A program made the position numbers and the translations under genes. From positions 1,426,001 to 1,490,000 of the forward strand of contig JAFFJZ010000008.1 in assembly GCA_018340375.1 (NCBI GenBank): a DNA stretch of 64,000 nucleotides, given 5' to 3'. Positions 1 to 11,034 of the stretch are shown piece after piece. Each line of letters starts with the position of its first letter. Position 1 is the stretch's first letter. The notes beneath the pieces were generated by a model, which was not told where the DNA came from, made no database searches, and saw only the letters and a list, made by a program, of their open reading frames with translations. The stretch comes from Gonatopus flavifemur (Eukaryota; Arthropoda; Insecta; Hymenoptera; Dryinidae).

Positions 1-690
1 ATCGTGAATCATCAATTTGTAGTTTATATTGAAGAGATCTAGGTGCGATCTGTTTAATATTCCACGTGGTTCCTTAAGCGCGTAGGCTGCAAGTATTGCA
101 TGAATGGGAAAAAGACAAGAGCAAAAAAATGAGAAAGTTAGAAAAGAACCAGGCGGAACCACGAGAAAGAAGAATAAGAAGAAAATAATGACTCTTACGA
201 GTCTGGTACTCGAGGTGGATGGGTAGGGGAGAGTGAAATGAAAACGAAGAAGAAAAAGAAGAAAGTGGTGGAGTTTGGGGGTTAGGTCGTTGTCGTTGTC
301 GTAGTCGTAGTCAGCGTGTCTACGGCCGTGACCTGGTTTTTTCCGAAGCAACAGGTCCCTTCTAATTAAGCACACTTAAGAAAACTTCCCTCTTAAAGCT
401 GACGCTGGCTGGCTGGATGGCGTGCAGCCGTTTCGTCTTTTCCTTCCCTTTTACTTTGCTCTTTCCATCACTCTTTTACTCTCTTCTCTCTGTGGCGTTG
501 ATAACGCCATTATGTTTTAATAAACTCACTCTCACTTCTTCTTCTCCGTCTATTCCTGACTCTGTCTCTCATTTGAGGGGGTGTCGGTTGTTGAAGAAAG
601 ATGAAAGCGAGGCCATCAACTTGTAAAGTACTCTCTCCTTCCTCTGGCAACCAGCCCGATAAAGTAGTTTCATTTTTCGAGAATGCATTA
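1..690. other. Purine-rich, simple-sequence flank with no recognised gene
   Basis: The stretch is rich in GAA/AAG runs (about 110-280) and holds a short trinucleotide/hexanucleotide run of GTTGTC and GTAGTC units near 286-312, followed by a CT-rich stretch near 430-570. Such sequence is common beside insect genes, in untranslated exons or promoters, but no open frame of convincing length or splice pattern is visible. The 69-codon frame at 417-626 is mostly low-complexity Ser/Leu/Phe and I do not treat it as a gene. Confidence 0.4.
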
Positions 691-779
691 TCCTTTGTCT
701 CTTCGACCTTGCTGCCTGTGTCTCAAGGAAAAATGAGAGTTGCAGAGTTCATACTTTTGCACAATTAGCTTCAGTAATG

Positions 780-1790
780 AATTATTCTTGAATACGAAAG
801 TTTTACATTCACCAAAGATGTATTCTCTGTAAAAGTGTGGAAAAAACATAAACTGCAGGGAAACGTAGATAAAAAATAAAAAACTGTTTCCTTGCATTTC
901 AACTTTATTTCCGTATGAATGAGCTTGGGAACAGTTAGGAATAGTATACACAAGATGGCTTCCAATTACTTGGGGACAGTTTAGGTGCCGACGTAGTCCC
1001 GTTTACTTATAAAAAATGGGAAACCAGATTCTGACAAATGTTTCCGCATTTCGTAACTTGACCGTCTCTCGCGAGTTGACGTTGAAACCCAAGCAAAAAT
1101 GTATTTTTCTCCAAGCATTTCAACTTTATCCCTACACCAATGAGCTTGGGAACATTTACAGATAGTAGACACAAAATGTTTTCCAATAACTTGGGAATAT
1201 TTTGGGCTTTGTAAGTATCTGAGTAATTGAAAGTGATCTACGCGGTCAGTGAACGTCAATACCCCAAATGTATTTGTGCTGGAATAAATCGGACTTGGGA
1301 CTGAACGGAAGTCCGTGAAATTTGATTAGATCACACATGACCCAGTAAACAATGGTCAAAATTTCATTTCTGATTTTTCATAAGTAAACCTGAACAGATT
1401 TGAACCTAAGATGTACCTTAGTAATTGGAAGTCATCTACACGATCAAGAAACGGAACCACCCTCAAACATATTAATGCGGGAATAGATCGGAAATACATG
1501 GAAACTGTGTTTTCAGGTCTGCACGGAAGTCCGTGCAAGTTGATCGGGTCATATGACACCGTGACCATTTCTCGAAATTCCATTTCCGATTTTTCATAAG
1601 TAAACCTAAACAAATTGGTACTCAATATGTACCTAAGTGATTGGAAGTCATCTACGCGGTCACTAAACGTGACCACTGCCAAGTATATTCGTGCGGAAAT
1701 AAATCGGAAATGCATGGAAACAGTTTTCTTGCGTCTACACGAAAATGAATCGAAACAGAATCGCACATATGCGTGATCAAACTTTCGATC
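780..1790. repeat. Two opposed arrays of a ~216-bp tandem repeat
   Basis: On the plus strand the unit GCATTTCAACTTTAT occurs at about 894 and 1115 (spacing ~221). From about 1220 onward the same unit appears in the opposite orientation: markers TAAGTAAACC at 1381 and 1597 are 216 bp apart, and ATTGGAAGTCATCTAC at 1424 and 1640 are also 216 bp apart, with a further diverged copy at about 1226. Reverse-complementing the right half recovers the left-half unit (for example TTTACTTATRAAAAAT and CTGTTTCC). The axis of symmetry lies near 1195-1220. No protein similarity was recognised; the open frames here follow the repeat. Confidence 0.7.
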
Positions 1791-2245
1791 ACCTCTACAA
1801 TATCAGTGACAATATTTACAGGTAGCTGTTATAGATAGATAGCTTCGTAATGGTTCAAATCCCCTCCAGGTAGGAACAAATTCACCTCACTTCCAAGTGG
1901 AATGCAAAAATATAGGTGTTCGTAAATTTATAGAATGTATCGAATGTTTGAATTCATTCGGAATAATCTTTATTTTATTTTTGCTCCAGTTGTTGGTAAA
2001 TCGGATATTGAATTCCAAGTGAATTGTTTCTCCAAATGCGGAACGTTATTTGTTATACCTTTATTGTTAACGGAAATTTTATATTTCACGTTCAAGCTGA
2101 CTGTTATATCCGTGCGTTTCAGTGATGTTTTCAGTTTCAATGGGTTGATTTGAGAAGATAAATAACGATGATGTATTGGATTTTGTGAGTTTTAATTTTC
2201 ATTTGGTTTCTATAAACGATTCAAACTTCAACGACATATACCAGC
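1791..2245. other. AT-rich spacer, nothing recognised
   Basis: No repeat unit, foldback or coding signal was recognised. A B-box-like GGTTCAAATCC at about 1853 lacks a matching A box and cloverleaf. Confidence 0.4.
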
Positions 2246-2472
2246 ATGCCCCCTTAAGTGGATACTAGTGCCGGGGCGCTAGCCATTTCGTACTGGCCAG
2301 TTTATTCAAAAACTATTGAATAAATTCATCCAAACTGAGTTTCCAAAGATTCTGTAAGCCATGAGGAATCTTGAGAAACTTAGTTTGTACGAATTGATCC
2401 AGTACTTTTTGAATAAACTAGCCAATATGAAATGGCTAGCGTTCCGGCACTAGTATCCCCTTAAGGGGACAT
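2246..2472. mobile_element. Foldback element with TTAA at both ends (piggyBac-like MITE candidate)
   Basis: Two arms of about 65 bp are nearly exact reverse complements: GATACTAGTGCCGG, GCTAGCCATTTC and TTTATTCAAAAA read inward from the left and reappear inverted on the right. Each arm carries CCCCTTAAG at its outer end, so TTAA lies 2254-2257 and about 2460-2463. PiggyBac elements duplicate TTAA, which makes a piggyBac-type non-autonomous element plausible, but the symmetry continues through TTAA into CCCC/GGGG, so the exact end is uncertain. There is no coding capacity. Confidence 0.65.
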
Positions 2473-3906
2473 TCCAAAGTAATAGGTTGGAAAATTCGAA
2501 TTATTTTTTCGAGCATTTTTCGATAGTGGTTTCCCACAAAATTGATATCTTACACTCGATTGAGGTATTTTCTGTCTTGTAATGCTTTAAAAAAAGGCTC
2601 AAACGGCGCACGCTCGAGGTTTGGGACAGTTTTATGGATTACCTGGCGGGTATGATTTTTCAAAAACGACCTATCGTATGGACTTCAAATTTTAACACGG
2701 TATTTTCCGACGTTCACATCGGAATGTATTCTTAAGATAGGATTGATTTTATTAGTATCGAGATAGGATATAATTTTCTCTTCATTTTGATAAGTGACAA
2801 GGTTCCTCAATAATTTTTTAACACAAGGAAAATGCAAAATTATTTCGGGTGATGAAATTCTTCAAAATCCTATATTTTCAGTGATAATTTCCCAGTTTTT
2901 ATCAGGGACCTTCGCAAAACAGATACATTTGAATATTCCCTTATACAAGATATCTTCAATATTCTCACTGAACCCTACATCATTTTTGTAGAGGAAAATT
3001 CCGGATGTCGCGCGAAAAATCCAATACTTCGCGTTTGGCAAGTCCTTGCAAATTGTTTCAAACTATTGCTCACGCCCAGCAATTAATACCCAAAATAACA
3101 TTCGCAAAAAATTCTCCAAAGCATTCAATTTCCGAAAGGCCTTTTCAAGAGTACCAAAAATAATCTGAAGAATCCTGATAGAAAATATTAATAGCTCTCA
3201 GATATTCAACTTCTAAAGTATTGTTCTGTTTCATAATATTGGAACTACTTGTGTACTTACCAGAGAATTCTTTAGGATAATTGATGTAAATAAAGAACCA
3301 ATTGGGAAATAGTATTCAATGGAATTCAATCCCAAATTTGAAAAGTTTACAGTTGTATTCGGAAAATTGAAATTCCAAATAACACAATAGTCTTCATAGA
3401 AAACACTTTGGCATCTATCAGTATACCGATGAAATAACCCCTTGGATCTATCCGATGTTTTATCATAAATTCTTGAATATCTACTGAACTTTTCGTATCG
3501 ATAACTCTTATTTATTATGAATCTTCATGAAAACATGGAGAGAAAAAAACATGATTCTGCTGAGGCTGAGAGAAATGCGGATCATGTCGATGTACATTTG
3601 CGATTCATCGATTTCATTTGAAAGCCGTTTACATGAACGGGTCTGCCTGTATCGTGACTATGATTATCAATGTTTTGGCGAGTACGTTGGTGCAAAATTC
3701 AGATGCTAGATGGAATGAATCTCATCTAATATGGAATATTCCTGTCCGAGATACTGTGGAATTTCACGGTTACACTGTAAGAAATAAGTATAGAATTACT
3801 GCAACAGCTTTACTTATACTGTTCATGTGAAGTGCATTTCTACTAACATTCAAGCCAATTCTGATCTACCTGTGTGCCACCTGTAAATTCACAGGGACAC
3901 TAGGAT
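2473..3906. other. AT-rich spacer, nothing recognised
   Basis: Only short open frames (60-70 codons) without recognisable domains occur. No inverted or tandem structure was found. Confidence 0.35.
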
Positions 3907-3989
3907 CCCACATAGCACACATGTCTCAGGAATATTTCCAGAATGTTCTGCAATATTCTGAAGACCTTACTGAGACATTTCTGCTATGG
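3907..3989. mobile_element. Short CCCACATAGCAC foldback (MITE)
   Basis: The left end CCCACATAGCACACATGTCT and the right end, reading inward CCATAGCAGAAATGTCTC, are inverted copies, with TTCCAGAATGTTCTGCAATA inside. It matches, base for base over much of its length, the outer element at 59993-60318 but lacks the insertion found there, so it serves as an empty-site reference. Confidence 0.6.
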
Positions 3990-4348
3990 AAGATGGTCAT
4001 TTTCAAAGTACCAAGTACTGATAAAATGAGATTAAATCCACAATTGCTTGGAATTACATGTCCATCTCAATGTTAAATTACTTGAAATTTTGGTGAGAAT
4101 ACTGCTGACATATATATGCGTGTGAATTTACCTTGGGTGTATGTGGAAATTCACTAGTGTGCTCAGTTCGTAGCCTGTGGTTTTTGTAAAATATTATACA
4201 GGTGAATTCTCTTGCCATTGACATCTTGATGACATTATTCGCAAGATTTTTTACAGCTACTGCACTGGTATGTGGCGGGTTTAGGAGTAAGAGGAGAATC
4301 CATTTCATCATTTCATTTGAATTTCAAATTATTTCATCTCTTATCCCC

Positions 4349-4586
4349 TAACACTTCCCCTCGTGAAAAACTAGACACCTCATATGTATATTTATTATAT
4401 ATTTTATGTTATTAGATATACATAATATGTATACATATAATGTATAATGTGATATTTATATATATTATATACATAAGAAAACCTCTAAGTTGGTGATTGA
4501 ACTGAAAAGTTACTAAATTGGAACTCTAGTTTTTCGTGAAGGCAAGTGTTACAACTAGCGAATTACTAGAGGGATTTCTACCAGGG
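4349..4586. mobile_element. Left-truncated foldback of the CCCTGGTAGAAAT family
   Basis: The right end reads, inward, CCCTGGTAGAAATCCCTC, then CTAGTTGTAACACTTGCC and GAAAAACTAGA. The left arm begins inside that sequence at TAACACTTCCCCTCG, so about 30 bp of the left terminus are missing. The loop is a TATATA-rich tract (about 4384-4475). The arms match those of the element at 50911-51095. Confidence 0.6.
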
Positions 4587-7365
4587 CTTGTGTGCTTAAA
4601 TTGCACCATGTACACTTAAGACGCCTATGCACGCCTTCAGATCAGTCTGAGTGCAGAGGAATGTATCCAATCAAACGATAGATCACTCAGATTTACCACT
4701 TTAAGACTTTATACTTACAGTTTTACTTGCCATATAAAAGAATATAAACCGGCACTTCATCAACACAGGGAATCAACCAAAAATGAGACGAATTCACTGA
4801 ATTTGCTGTACCTAATGTAAAATACAAACCAGCAGATTAGAAACCAGTGACGTGATTGGATTGGAGTTCAAGTTCATGTTTTACTTGCGTGAAGGATTGT
4901 GCGCGTTTCCGTTTTACCGATACGGTAGTGGTGAAATTTGAGTAATAGTGCAAATTAGGCGCACTTCCCTTATGTCCCTCTGGAGAAAAATGATTTTCAC
5001 CTTGTGTGATGTTTTCCCTCGCTTCGATCGGGCAACAACCATCGTCCTCGGTAAAGATCACTCATTTCCATCCCTCATAGCATAATGTACTATTTTGTCA
5101 ACCTTTGTAATTCATCTATAGTTTAATAGGTGTATGAGTTTTGTTTCTGCCGACAAGTTTATAAAATTTCGTTGACGAAAAAAGTGAGTAGTGTTCAACT
5201 CATTCTCAATAAATATACTGTCAAATACTGCTCATTATTTTATGATAATTAACGCGGTTCTGCGAAGTTTTCAAACCAAGGTCATAATATTACCGATATC
5301 GATTCAGTGTTTTCTTTTCCATTGATGTATGAAAGTATGATTATATTTCCTTCAAATTAGAATATATCAATAAATACGAGGAAAATTCTATCAATTTCAA
5401 AAATATTTCCAGTAAAGTTTTCATTTTCCACAATTTTTGTGAATCTTTTGCTGTAACGAATATGTTCAGAATCATCATGATAATACTTTAAGAAACTTGA
5501 TTATTCAAGTACTTGGTATCTCAGAGATTATATCTCAGATATCGAGGAATCACAAAACGCTGCGCATTTAGAGTTCAACAGTAGTGAAAGCAGACGAGGT
5601 TGATTTAGACTGTACGAAAAAAGAAGAGGCAAATTGACATGGGTTCTGAAGAGTCCTCAAATGTAACAACGCAAGTTATATCTCCTCCAAATCGCGGGTC
5701 CTGTCAGGACCGACGCAGGCCCATCGAGTGCCCTCGAAGATAAGAATCAAATTCTATACATAACAGACCAAGGTGCGAAGCTCGGTGCGCATGGATGACC
5801 TTATTGTTCGGTCCGTTGACGTCTTAACTAAGTTCTATAGGCACTAGATACGTACGATTATGTACACGTTCACGGTTATAAGAACTATGGGAAAAGGGTT
5901 GAACGTGATTCTTGGGCCGTTAAGAGATCCACGTTGTATATCAGCCACAAAAATCGACTAGGCCACCGACGGTACGTACCATCAAAGTGTAAATCTCATA
6001 TTCAAAGTTTTTTCTCCTCTATAATCTATAGAAATTTGTTCATATAACGTTCTTTTCTAATTGAATCTTTGAGAATCATTGTCAAATAAGATTTCAACTG
6101 AAACTCGAACATTTTGGTTCGCAAAATACATATTCTGTAAATATATATTCTGAGAGATAAAGTAGTACTGCTTTGATTAATCAATTTTCTATAATCATGA
6201 TGTTTGAAATATGGTGAAATATACCATCATGATTCGTGTATCGAAAGTAAAAGGGAGCAGAGTATCAAATCAAATTTAATACGTTCTATAATGAGACTTG
6301 TGGATAGTGAATCGATTTGAGTTCTTCTATCGAATCATCAATTATCTGGCATACCCGAAGGGAAACATATTACGACCGTGCACGAGAATATCTCCATATG
6401 AGAATCGCATTACGATAAGCAATACTTGTCAGATTGGCTGCCTCGAGGCATCTATGGTCCTTTGTCCCTTCTCCTACTTTTTCTTTCTCTTTCTCTTGGT
6501 CTCATTGCCACCACTCCAAAAACTCTTCTGGAAAAAAGATTTCAGGTAGCACGACACGTTACGTGTGCAGCTCGTTTTCCATACGCGAACGAAGAGGGGG
6601 GCTCCACCTGGGCCCCCAATGAACGTATTATGCGTGCACGTACATGTGAGATGCAAATGTATAGGTATTATATATGTCAGCTCGTCACTGGGTAAAAGCC
6701 CGTCGCGCACATGGGACCCCATGGAATATGCATGTGTTTTGTATTCACGAATATGTTAACCCTTCAGCTTAGTCTTTCCATTGGCATAGTGGAAGCAACA
6801 CCTCTTATGATTTGAAACATAGTGTCCAAGTGTTCAAGGAACTCCAATTCTAATCTTTGCAAACGCGATTGGTAAGTTTTCAAAAACAGTGGTTTCATGT
6901 GATTTTCCCGTGATCTGTTTCCTAATTGAAAGATCTACGTACGTAGGGCACGTTTACTTGTACCTGGAATTTCATACTTGTAAACAATAGGAGTTCTAGA
7001 AGGATGGTTTCGCAGTACACGATTATTCGACTGGTAAGGAAGAAGAATTTTTATATCGTATAAGTTATGGTACATGGAATACGTTAGAAGATTGTGGTAG
7101 GTGTAATTGGGGCAAATACAGCAGGGGCTACTCAAGTCTCGGTATATGATTCTTATTAATATGCAATAGTTCGAACTCATAACAGACTGTTTTGGAGCAC
7201 CACGAAAGTATACGGTACGTGAACGGTACGTTTTTGTGTATTTGTTGATGCTACACGAAAACAATGTCCATGTAAAAATTACATGAAACGTGAGGTTACG
7301 ATTGCAGTGTGGATTTCATGTAAAATTCACTACACAGTTCTGTCGGATTCACATTGTTACCAATA
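4587..7365. other. Spacer without recognised gene
   Basis: Mostly AT-rich. Two segments are noticeably richer in CG, about 5660-5960 and 6430-6740. The second contains a short GGGGGC/GCCCCC stem at about 6596-6618. Open frames there (82-89 codons, several overlapping on both strands) show no recognisable domain; they could be regulatory or exonic but nothing proves it. Confidence 0.35.
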
Positions 7366-7476
7366 TCCACCCAGCAACACAGTTCCAGAAGTATTCATGA
7401 GGAATTATTATTGAACTGATTGCGTTCTTTATGAAATTTCTCTCAAAATTCTTCTAGGACTGTGGTGCTATGTGGG
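7366..7476. mobile_element. 111-bp MITE of the CCCACATAGCAC group, TA duplication
   Basis: The left end TCCACCCAGCAACACAGTTC and the right end, read inward CCCACATAGCACCACAGTCC, are inverted copies. TA at 7364-7365 and at 7477-7478 flank it. It has no coding capacity. Confidence 0.6.
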
Positions 7477-7618
7477 TAGTTACTTCGCAGCGATTTTACT
7501 CTCATTCATTTCGGTAAGAATGTAAATATAACATTGGTTCCAGTGTGAATTTCACTCCAATTGTATTTATGTGAGCAGTTATGTTGAATTAACAACAACT
7601 AATGTAGACCCTAGTAGA

Positions 7619-7902
7619 AATTTGATCAGGCATTCCCTATTTTTAATGAGGTCCTGATGAGGTTAGAATCTGGAAACCGTAAATAAGGATAATCTTATGA
7701 GTTCCTTACAAGGTACTTATCTGATTTCCCTAATAGGATTCAAATAAGGTTGTAACGCAGGGGTACAGTAGGGTTCGGATGAGAGTTCCATAAAATCAAG
7801 CGAAATTGGGAAAATCGTAAAGAAATCTGATGTGGGCCTGATAGGGAATCAGGCATGCCTCGTCAGGCCTTGGTATTTTGCCATCCAGAATTTCTACTAG
7901 GG
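7619..7902. mobile_element. 284-bp MITE with CCCTAGTAGAAATT ends, GA duplication
   Basis: CCCTAGTAGAAATT at the left and its exact inverse AATTTCTACTAGGG at the right bound the element. GA at 7617-7618 is repeated at 7903-7904. The terminal motif is shared with 29211-29349, 4349-4586 and 50911-51095. The interior carries repeated CAGGC/CTGAT motifs but no protein. Confidence 0.7.
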
Positions 7903-8386
7903 GAATTCACATGGGACTTTTTCCCGTTTGTATATAATTACGGCATATTTAAAACGTTCTGTCCCTCTTCTGACCAAAATGCTCCATTTTTGTCTCCAAG
8001 TTTTTGGCGGATGAATCAATTGTTTCGGTCAAAATAGTGTAAATTTTCCTACGGGATCTAATGCCACAAGGGATATTTTTATGTACTGGTAGGGTGCTAT
8101 ACAAGGCACAATATTATATCATAGTTCATCGGTTGTTTTGATTGGAAAATATTCTCTTAGGGAAATTTACTTCATTTTGACCAAAACGCTTCATTTTTCC
8201 TCCAATTTTTTTTATTCTGTGAAAGAATAGCATCGATCGAACAATTTTTTTTTTAATATTTTGTTATGTTAACCAAACTTTTGTAAACTGGAGAAGAATT
8301 GTTTATTCCAAACAAAGAATTTTGTTGATCACATTTCAATAAAAACTTTGTATTAAAACATCAAAAATTCTGTTGTCTCAATTTTT
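7903..8386. other. AT-rich spacer, nothing recognised
   Basis: Two similar segments with GTTTTGRCCAAAAYGCT-type text occur near 7970 and 8180, which hints at an old local duplication. No gene is visible. Confidence 0.3.
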
Positions 8387-9215
8387 GCTTCCTCGTTAGA
8401 GTGAAGTTTCGTGATCGTTTCGAGGAGCTGAAAATTTTATGATCTCCAAACTCAAAGTTTCTGAGACCAATATGTTCCTCGAATCTCAGGGAAAAATTTT
8501 GGTTTTGTGACTGTCTGTCTGTCTGTATGTGAGATTTTTTGCGATCGCCCATATCTTCCGTTCCTATTATCCGATCTTCATGAAATTCCAACCACAGTCA
8601 TATGTAGTTGCGATAGCGGTCCCATATAAGTTTCAACCTAATTTTTACAGAACAACGAGAGGGACGGGAGAGCATGTTGTGAAAAAGTGTGAGTTTTAAG
8701 ACCACGTGTATCTCCGTTTTTCATTATTCGATTGCAACGAAACTCATACCATGTTCTTAGTTATGATCCCATAGTAGTCCCATATTAGTTACATCCGAAT
8801 CGGTTGGAAACTGTGGGAATTTTTGTTTTTGCAATCCGGATCGTTTGCCAATATTTTACAAGCATTTTTTCCTTCATGCCATGGAACTTTGAGCGTATTC
8901 AATTCACTAGGTTTCTGGTTGTAGAATATGAATTGAAGGCAAATCGGAATTGAGAGAAGAAAAGGGCAAACACTAAACTTTTAAAATTTTGTGAATACCG
9001 TTAGCATGGGAATAACTTTCGCTCCTATCATCCGATCGTCATTAAATTCTGACCACAGTTTGATGCAGTTCCGATAGCGGCCCCATACTAGTAAGTTTCA
9101 ACTTGATCTTCACAAGAAAACGGGAGACGGAAAAGAAACGCGTTATCAAAAATTGTGATTTTAGGTCAAGGGCATGTTTTCGCTTCCTGTTATCCGATTG
9201 CAATTAAATTGTATT
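8387..9215 (+). repeat. Copy 1 of a ~0.45-0.85-kb dispersed repeat with four internal units
   Basis: It starts at GCTTCCTCGTTAGAGTGAAG, passes a CTGT microsatellite (8511-8531), and then repeats a ~150-170-bp unit four times, with markers near 8571, 8724, 9029 and 9198 (TATCCGATYKYVATGAAAYT followed by CGATAGYGGTCCCATA). Other copies are at 13589-14045, 43294-44125 and, inverted, 44282-44700. In the other copies one reading frame of the unit is open and gives YPxAMKL...SYDPIVVPYEF; in this copy that frame is broken by stops. Function is unknown. Confidence 0.7.
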
Positions 9216-9332
9216 TTAAAAGAATGTACTCCTCCAATTCTGAAGAATTCATCTCACTCACTCCAAAAATCCTCATCGTTGTCGTAAAAGGGCTCATATA
9301 ATATCGACATCTAACTTCCTTTTCCTTTCAGA

Positions 9333-9746
9333 ACCATTGTGTATAATTGTCATATTATAATGCACAATGGTGGAGGAAATGAAGCAACAAACTTCTTATT
9401 GGATTTATCCATCCTTGAGAAGAGAGTTGAAAGCTATTCTTGTTATGTACAAGAAACCGTTTTATTTCAACACGTAAGAGACGTTGAGAACGACATTCAT
9501 GATGATAATGATAAATCAATTGCAGAACAACAAAAAATTCAAATTAATTCTGTAGCATTGAACATTTTTATTCTAATCCCAAATAATGCGTATGGAAGTA
9601 CACTTGACAGCATTTGTAGGGTTTTAAAACGTTATGAGGATACCCAAATGCAACTAAAACGTTTTGAGAACATCTTGACCCATGCGTGTGTGCACTGGGT
9701 CTTTGGAGGAACGTGCCCCAGTATACACACCGTGCCACGCAAATAA
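9333..9746 (+). CDS. Candidate exon or small ORF of unknown function
   Basis: A 135-codon open frame (first ATG 9339) follows a good-looking 3' splice signal: a pyrimidine tract ending CTTTTCCTTTCAG at about 9332 with CTAAC upstream. A strong 5' splice consensus, ACACGTAAGAG, occurs at about 9473/9474, which would delimit a 141-bp internal exon (47 codons) beginning at 9333. Alternatively the whole frame to 9746 is one terminal exon. The C-terminal codons run into the small hairpin at 9675-9769. No domain, signal peptide or membrane segment was recognised. An open frame of this length is borderline for chance at this base composition. Confidence 0.2.
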   Translation, partial: TIVYNCHIIMHNGGGNEATNFLLDLSILEKRVESYSCYVQETVLFQHVRDVENDIHDDNDKSIAEQQKIQINSVALNIFILIPNNAYGSTLDSICRVLKRYEDTQMQLKRFENILTHACVHWVFGGTCPSIHTVPRK

Positions 9747-9769
9747 GTGCACACACGCAGGGTCAAAAA
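9675..9769. repeat. Short hairpin with GACCCxGCGTGTGTGCAC arms
   Basis: TGACCCATGCGTGTGTGCAC at the left is matched by the inverse GTGCACACACGCAGGGTCA at the right, about 55 bp apart. Role unknown; it may be the remains of a small foldback element. Confidence 0.5.
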
Positions 9770-9792
9770 CACACAAGGAACTTACTAGGAGC

Positions 9793-10114
9793 CCTTATGA
9801 AAAAACCCGGTATCGGGATTTCATCGATAAATAAACAGCTGTATCAATACTATCCAAAATCTATCGTTTGGTTTCATTATCAGACAAGTCCGATAATAAT
9901 CCGAGATTCACGGTAATTATCCAATGTAAACCCGATATAGAGGTCTATCGGGAAATCATCGGCTTAGCTGATCGGTTTTATATCGGATAATTATCGTAGA
10001 TTTCGGATTTTTATCGGACTTGTCTGATAATGAAACCAAACGATTTATTTTGGATAGTATTGATACAGCTGATGATTTATCGATGAAATTCCGATATCGG
10101 GTTGTTTCATCAGG
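9793..10114. mobile_element. 322-bp foldback with ~150-bp arms (CGATATCGG family)
   Basis: Nearly the whole element pairs with itself. GTATCAATACTATCCAAAAT, CGTTTGGTTTCATTATCAGA and CAAGTCCGATAA in the left arm are found inverted in the right arm with few differences. Outer ends read CCTTATGAAA and, inverted, CCTGATGAAA. No clear target duplication was found. A diverged single-arm relative lies at 53266-53470. Confidence 0.75.
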
Positions 10115-10199
10115 AAAGATACTAGCGTCGGTGTGACGGCTATCTTTCTATTTTATGCCTATGCTTTTTACTAACCAATAATGCGAGTTACCGACGCTA

Positions 10200-10418
10200 C
10201 ACTGTTAGAAATTTCTGCATTGATTTTCATGTTTTCGCTGGAAGTTTTTTTCAAGTACGTGCATGAATTCAGTTTCTTACACATTTTACATTAAATTTAA
10301 TGTAAGCATAATATTTAATCTTCTCGTGTTTTTTTATACATTAAATTCAATGTAGAATGTGTATGAACCTGATTTCATGTCCGTAATTGAAAAAAACTCC
10401 CAAATATTTCTGACAGTG
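10200..10418. mobile_element. 219-bp CACTGT MITE, TA duplication
   Basis: The left end CACTGTTAGAAATTTCTG and the right end, inverted, CACTGTCAGAAATATTTG bound the element. TA at 10198-10199 and 10419-10420 flank it. Inside, GTGCATGAATTCAG and ATACATTAAATTCAATGTA also recur inverted, giving a second internal stem. Confidence 0.7.
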
Positions 10419-11026
10419 TAGTATCCATTCAATTTATAATTTTTTAAATTCATAACAATTTATAAGGTTTCACCTGAACTTATTGATTTTCATATGCACG
10501 TTCTAAATTCGTCTATTATACAACTTGGGATGTTTTTAATAACAATTGACCCAAACTTCAACAAAAATAAAATTTCAGAAATTTTATTTCAAACATTGTA
10601 GCACTGCAATTTTTGGGTAAAATGATTTCCTTGTGACGCTCTGGATGGACTGGATAAAAAATGGCGTGCAGTCATTTTATGCGAACCACCCTTCTCATTT
10701 CCAACAGCTCTACTATCGACACCCAAGGAACGGTCAGTATCCCTTCACCATTGGAGTTCGATTGAATTTAATTGTCCCGAAAAGTGACGTGGTTCGCCGA
10801 GCTTTGAATACTCCCTGCTGTGATACGTTTGACCATTGGCCAGTTGACTTACTTGACCGTTAATAATCCGATTTTTTACTTTTGAAAGAAACAATATACT
10901 AACAATGGAAGATTCGTACAAGCGCAAAATTTGATTCAACGGTGAAATAACCTCAGCGAATAGAAATAAAGTTTCTTCTCTTCACTTGTTTCTTTGACTG
11001 AGGGTTATGTATGAACAGCATAAACT
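10419..11026. other. Spacer, nothing recognised
   Basis: Open frames of 64-76 codons on opposite strands at 10633-10939 show no domain. No repeat structure was seen. Confidence 0.3.
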
Positions 11027-11034
11027 GACATGAA

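Noticed and set aside
1356..1766. 136-codon minus frame with internally repeated RVDDFQ/RYIL text
   Set aside because: The repetition follows the 216-bp DNA repeat and the frame is not kept in the other array units.
1845..1880. tRNA B-box-like GGTTCAAATCC
   Set aside because: No A box, acceptor stem or anticodon arm fits upstream.
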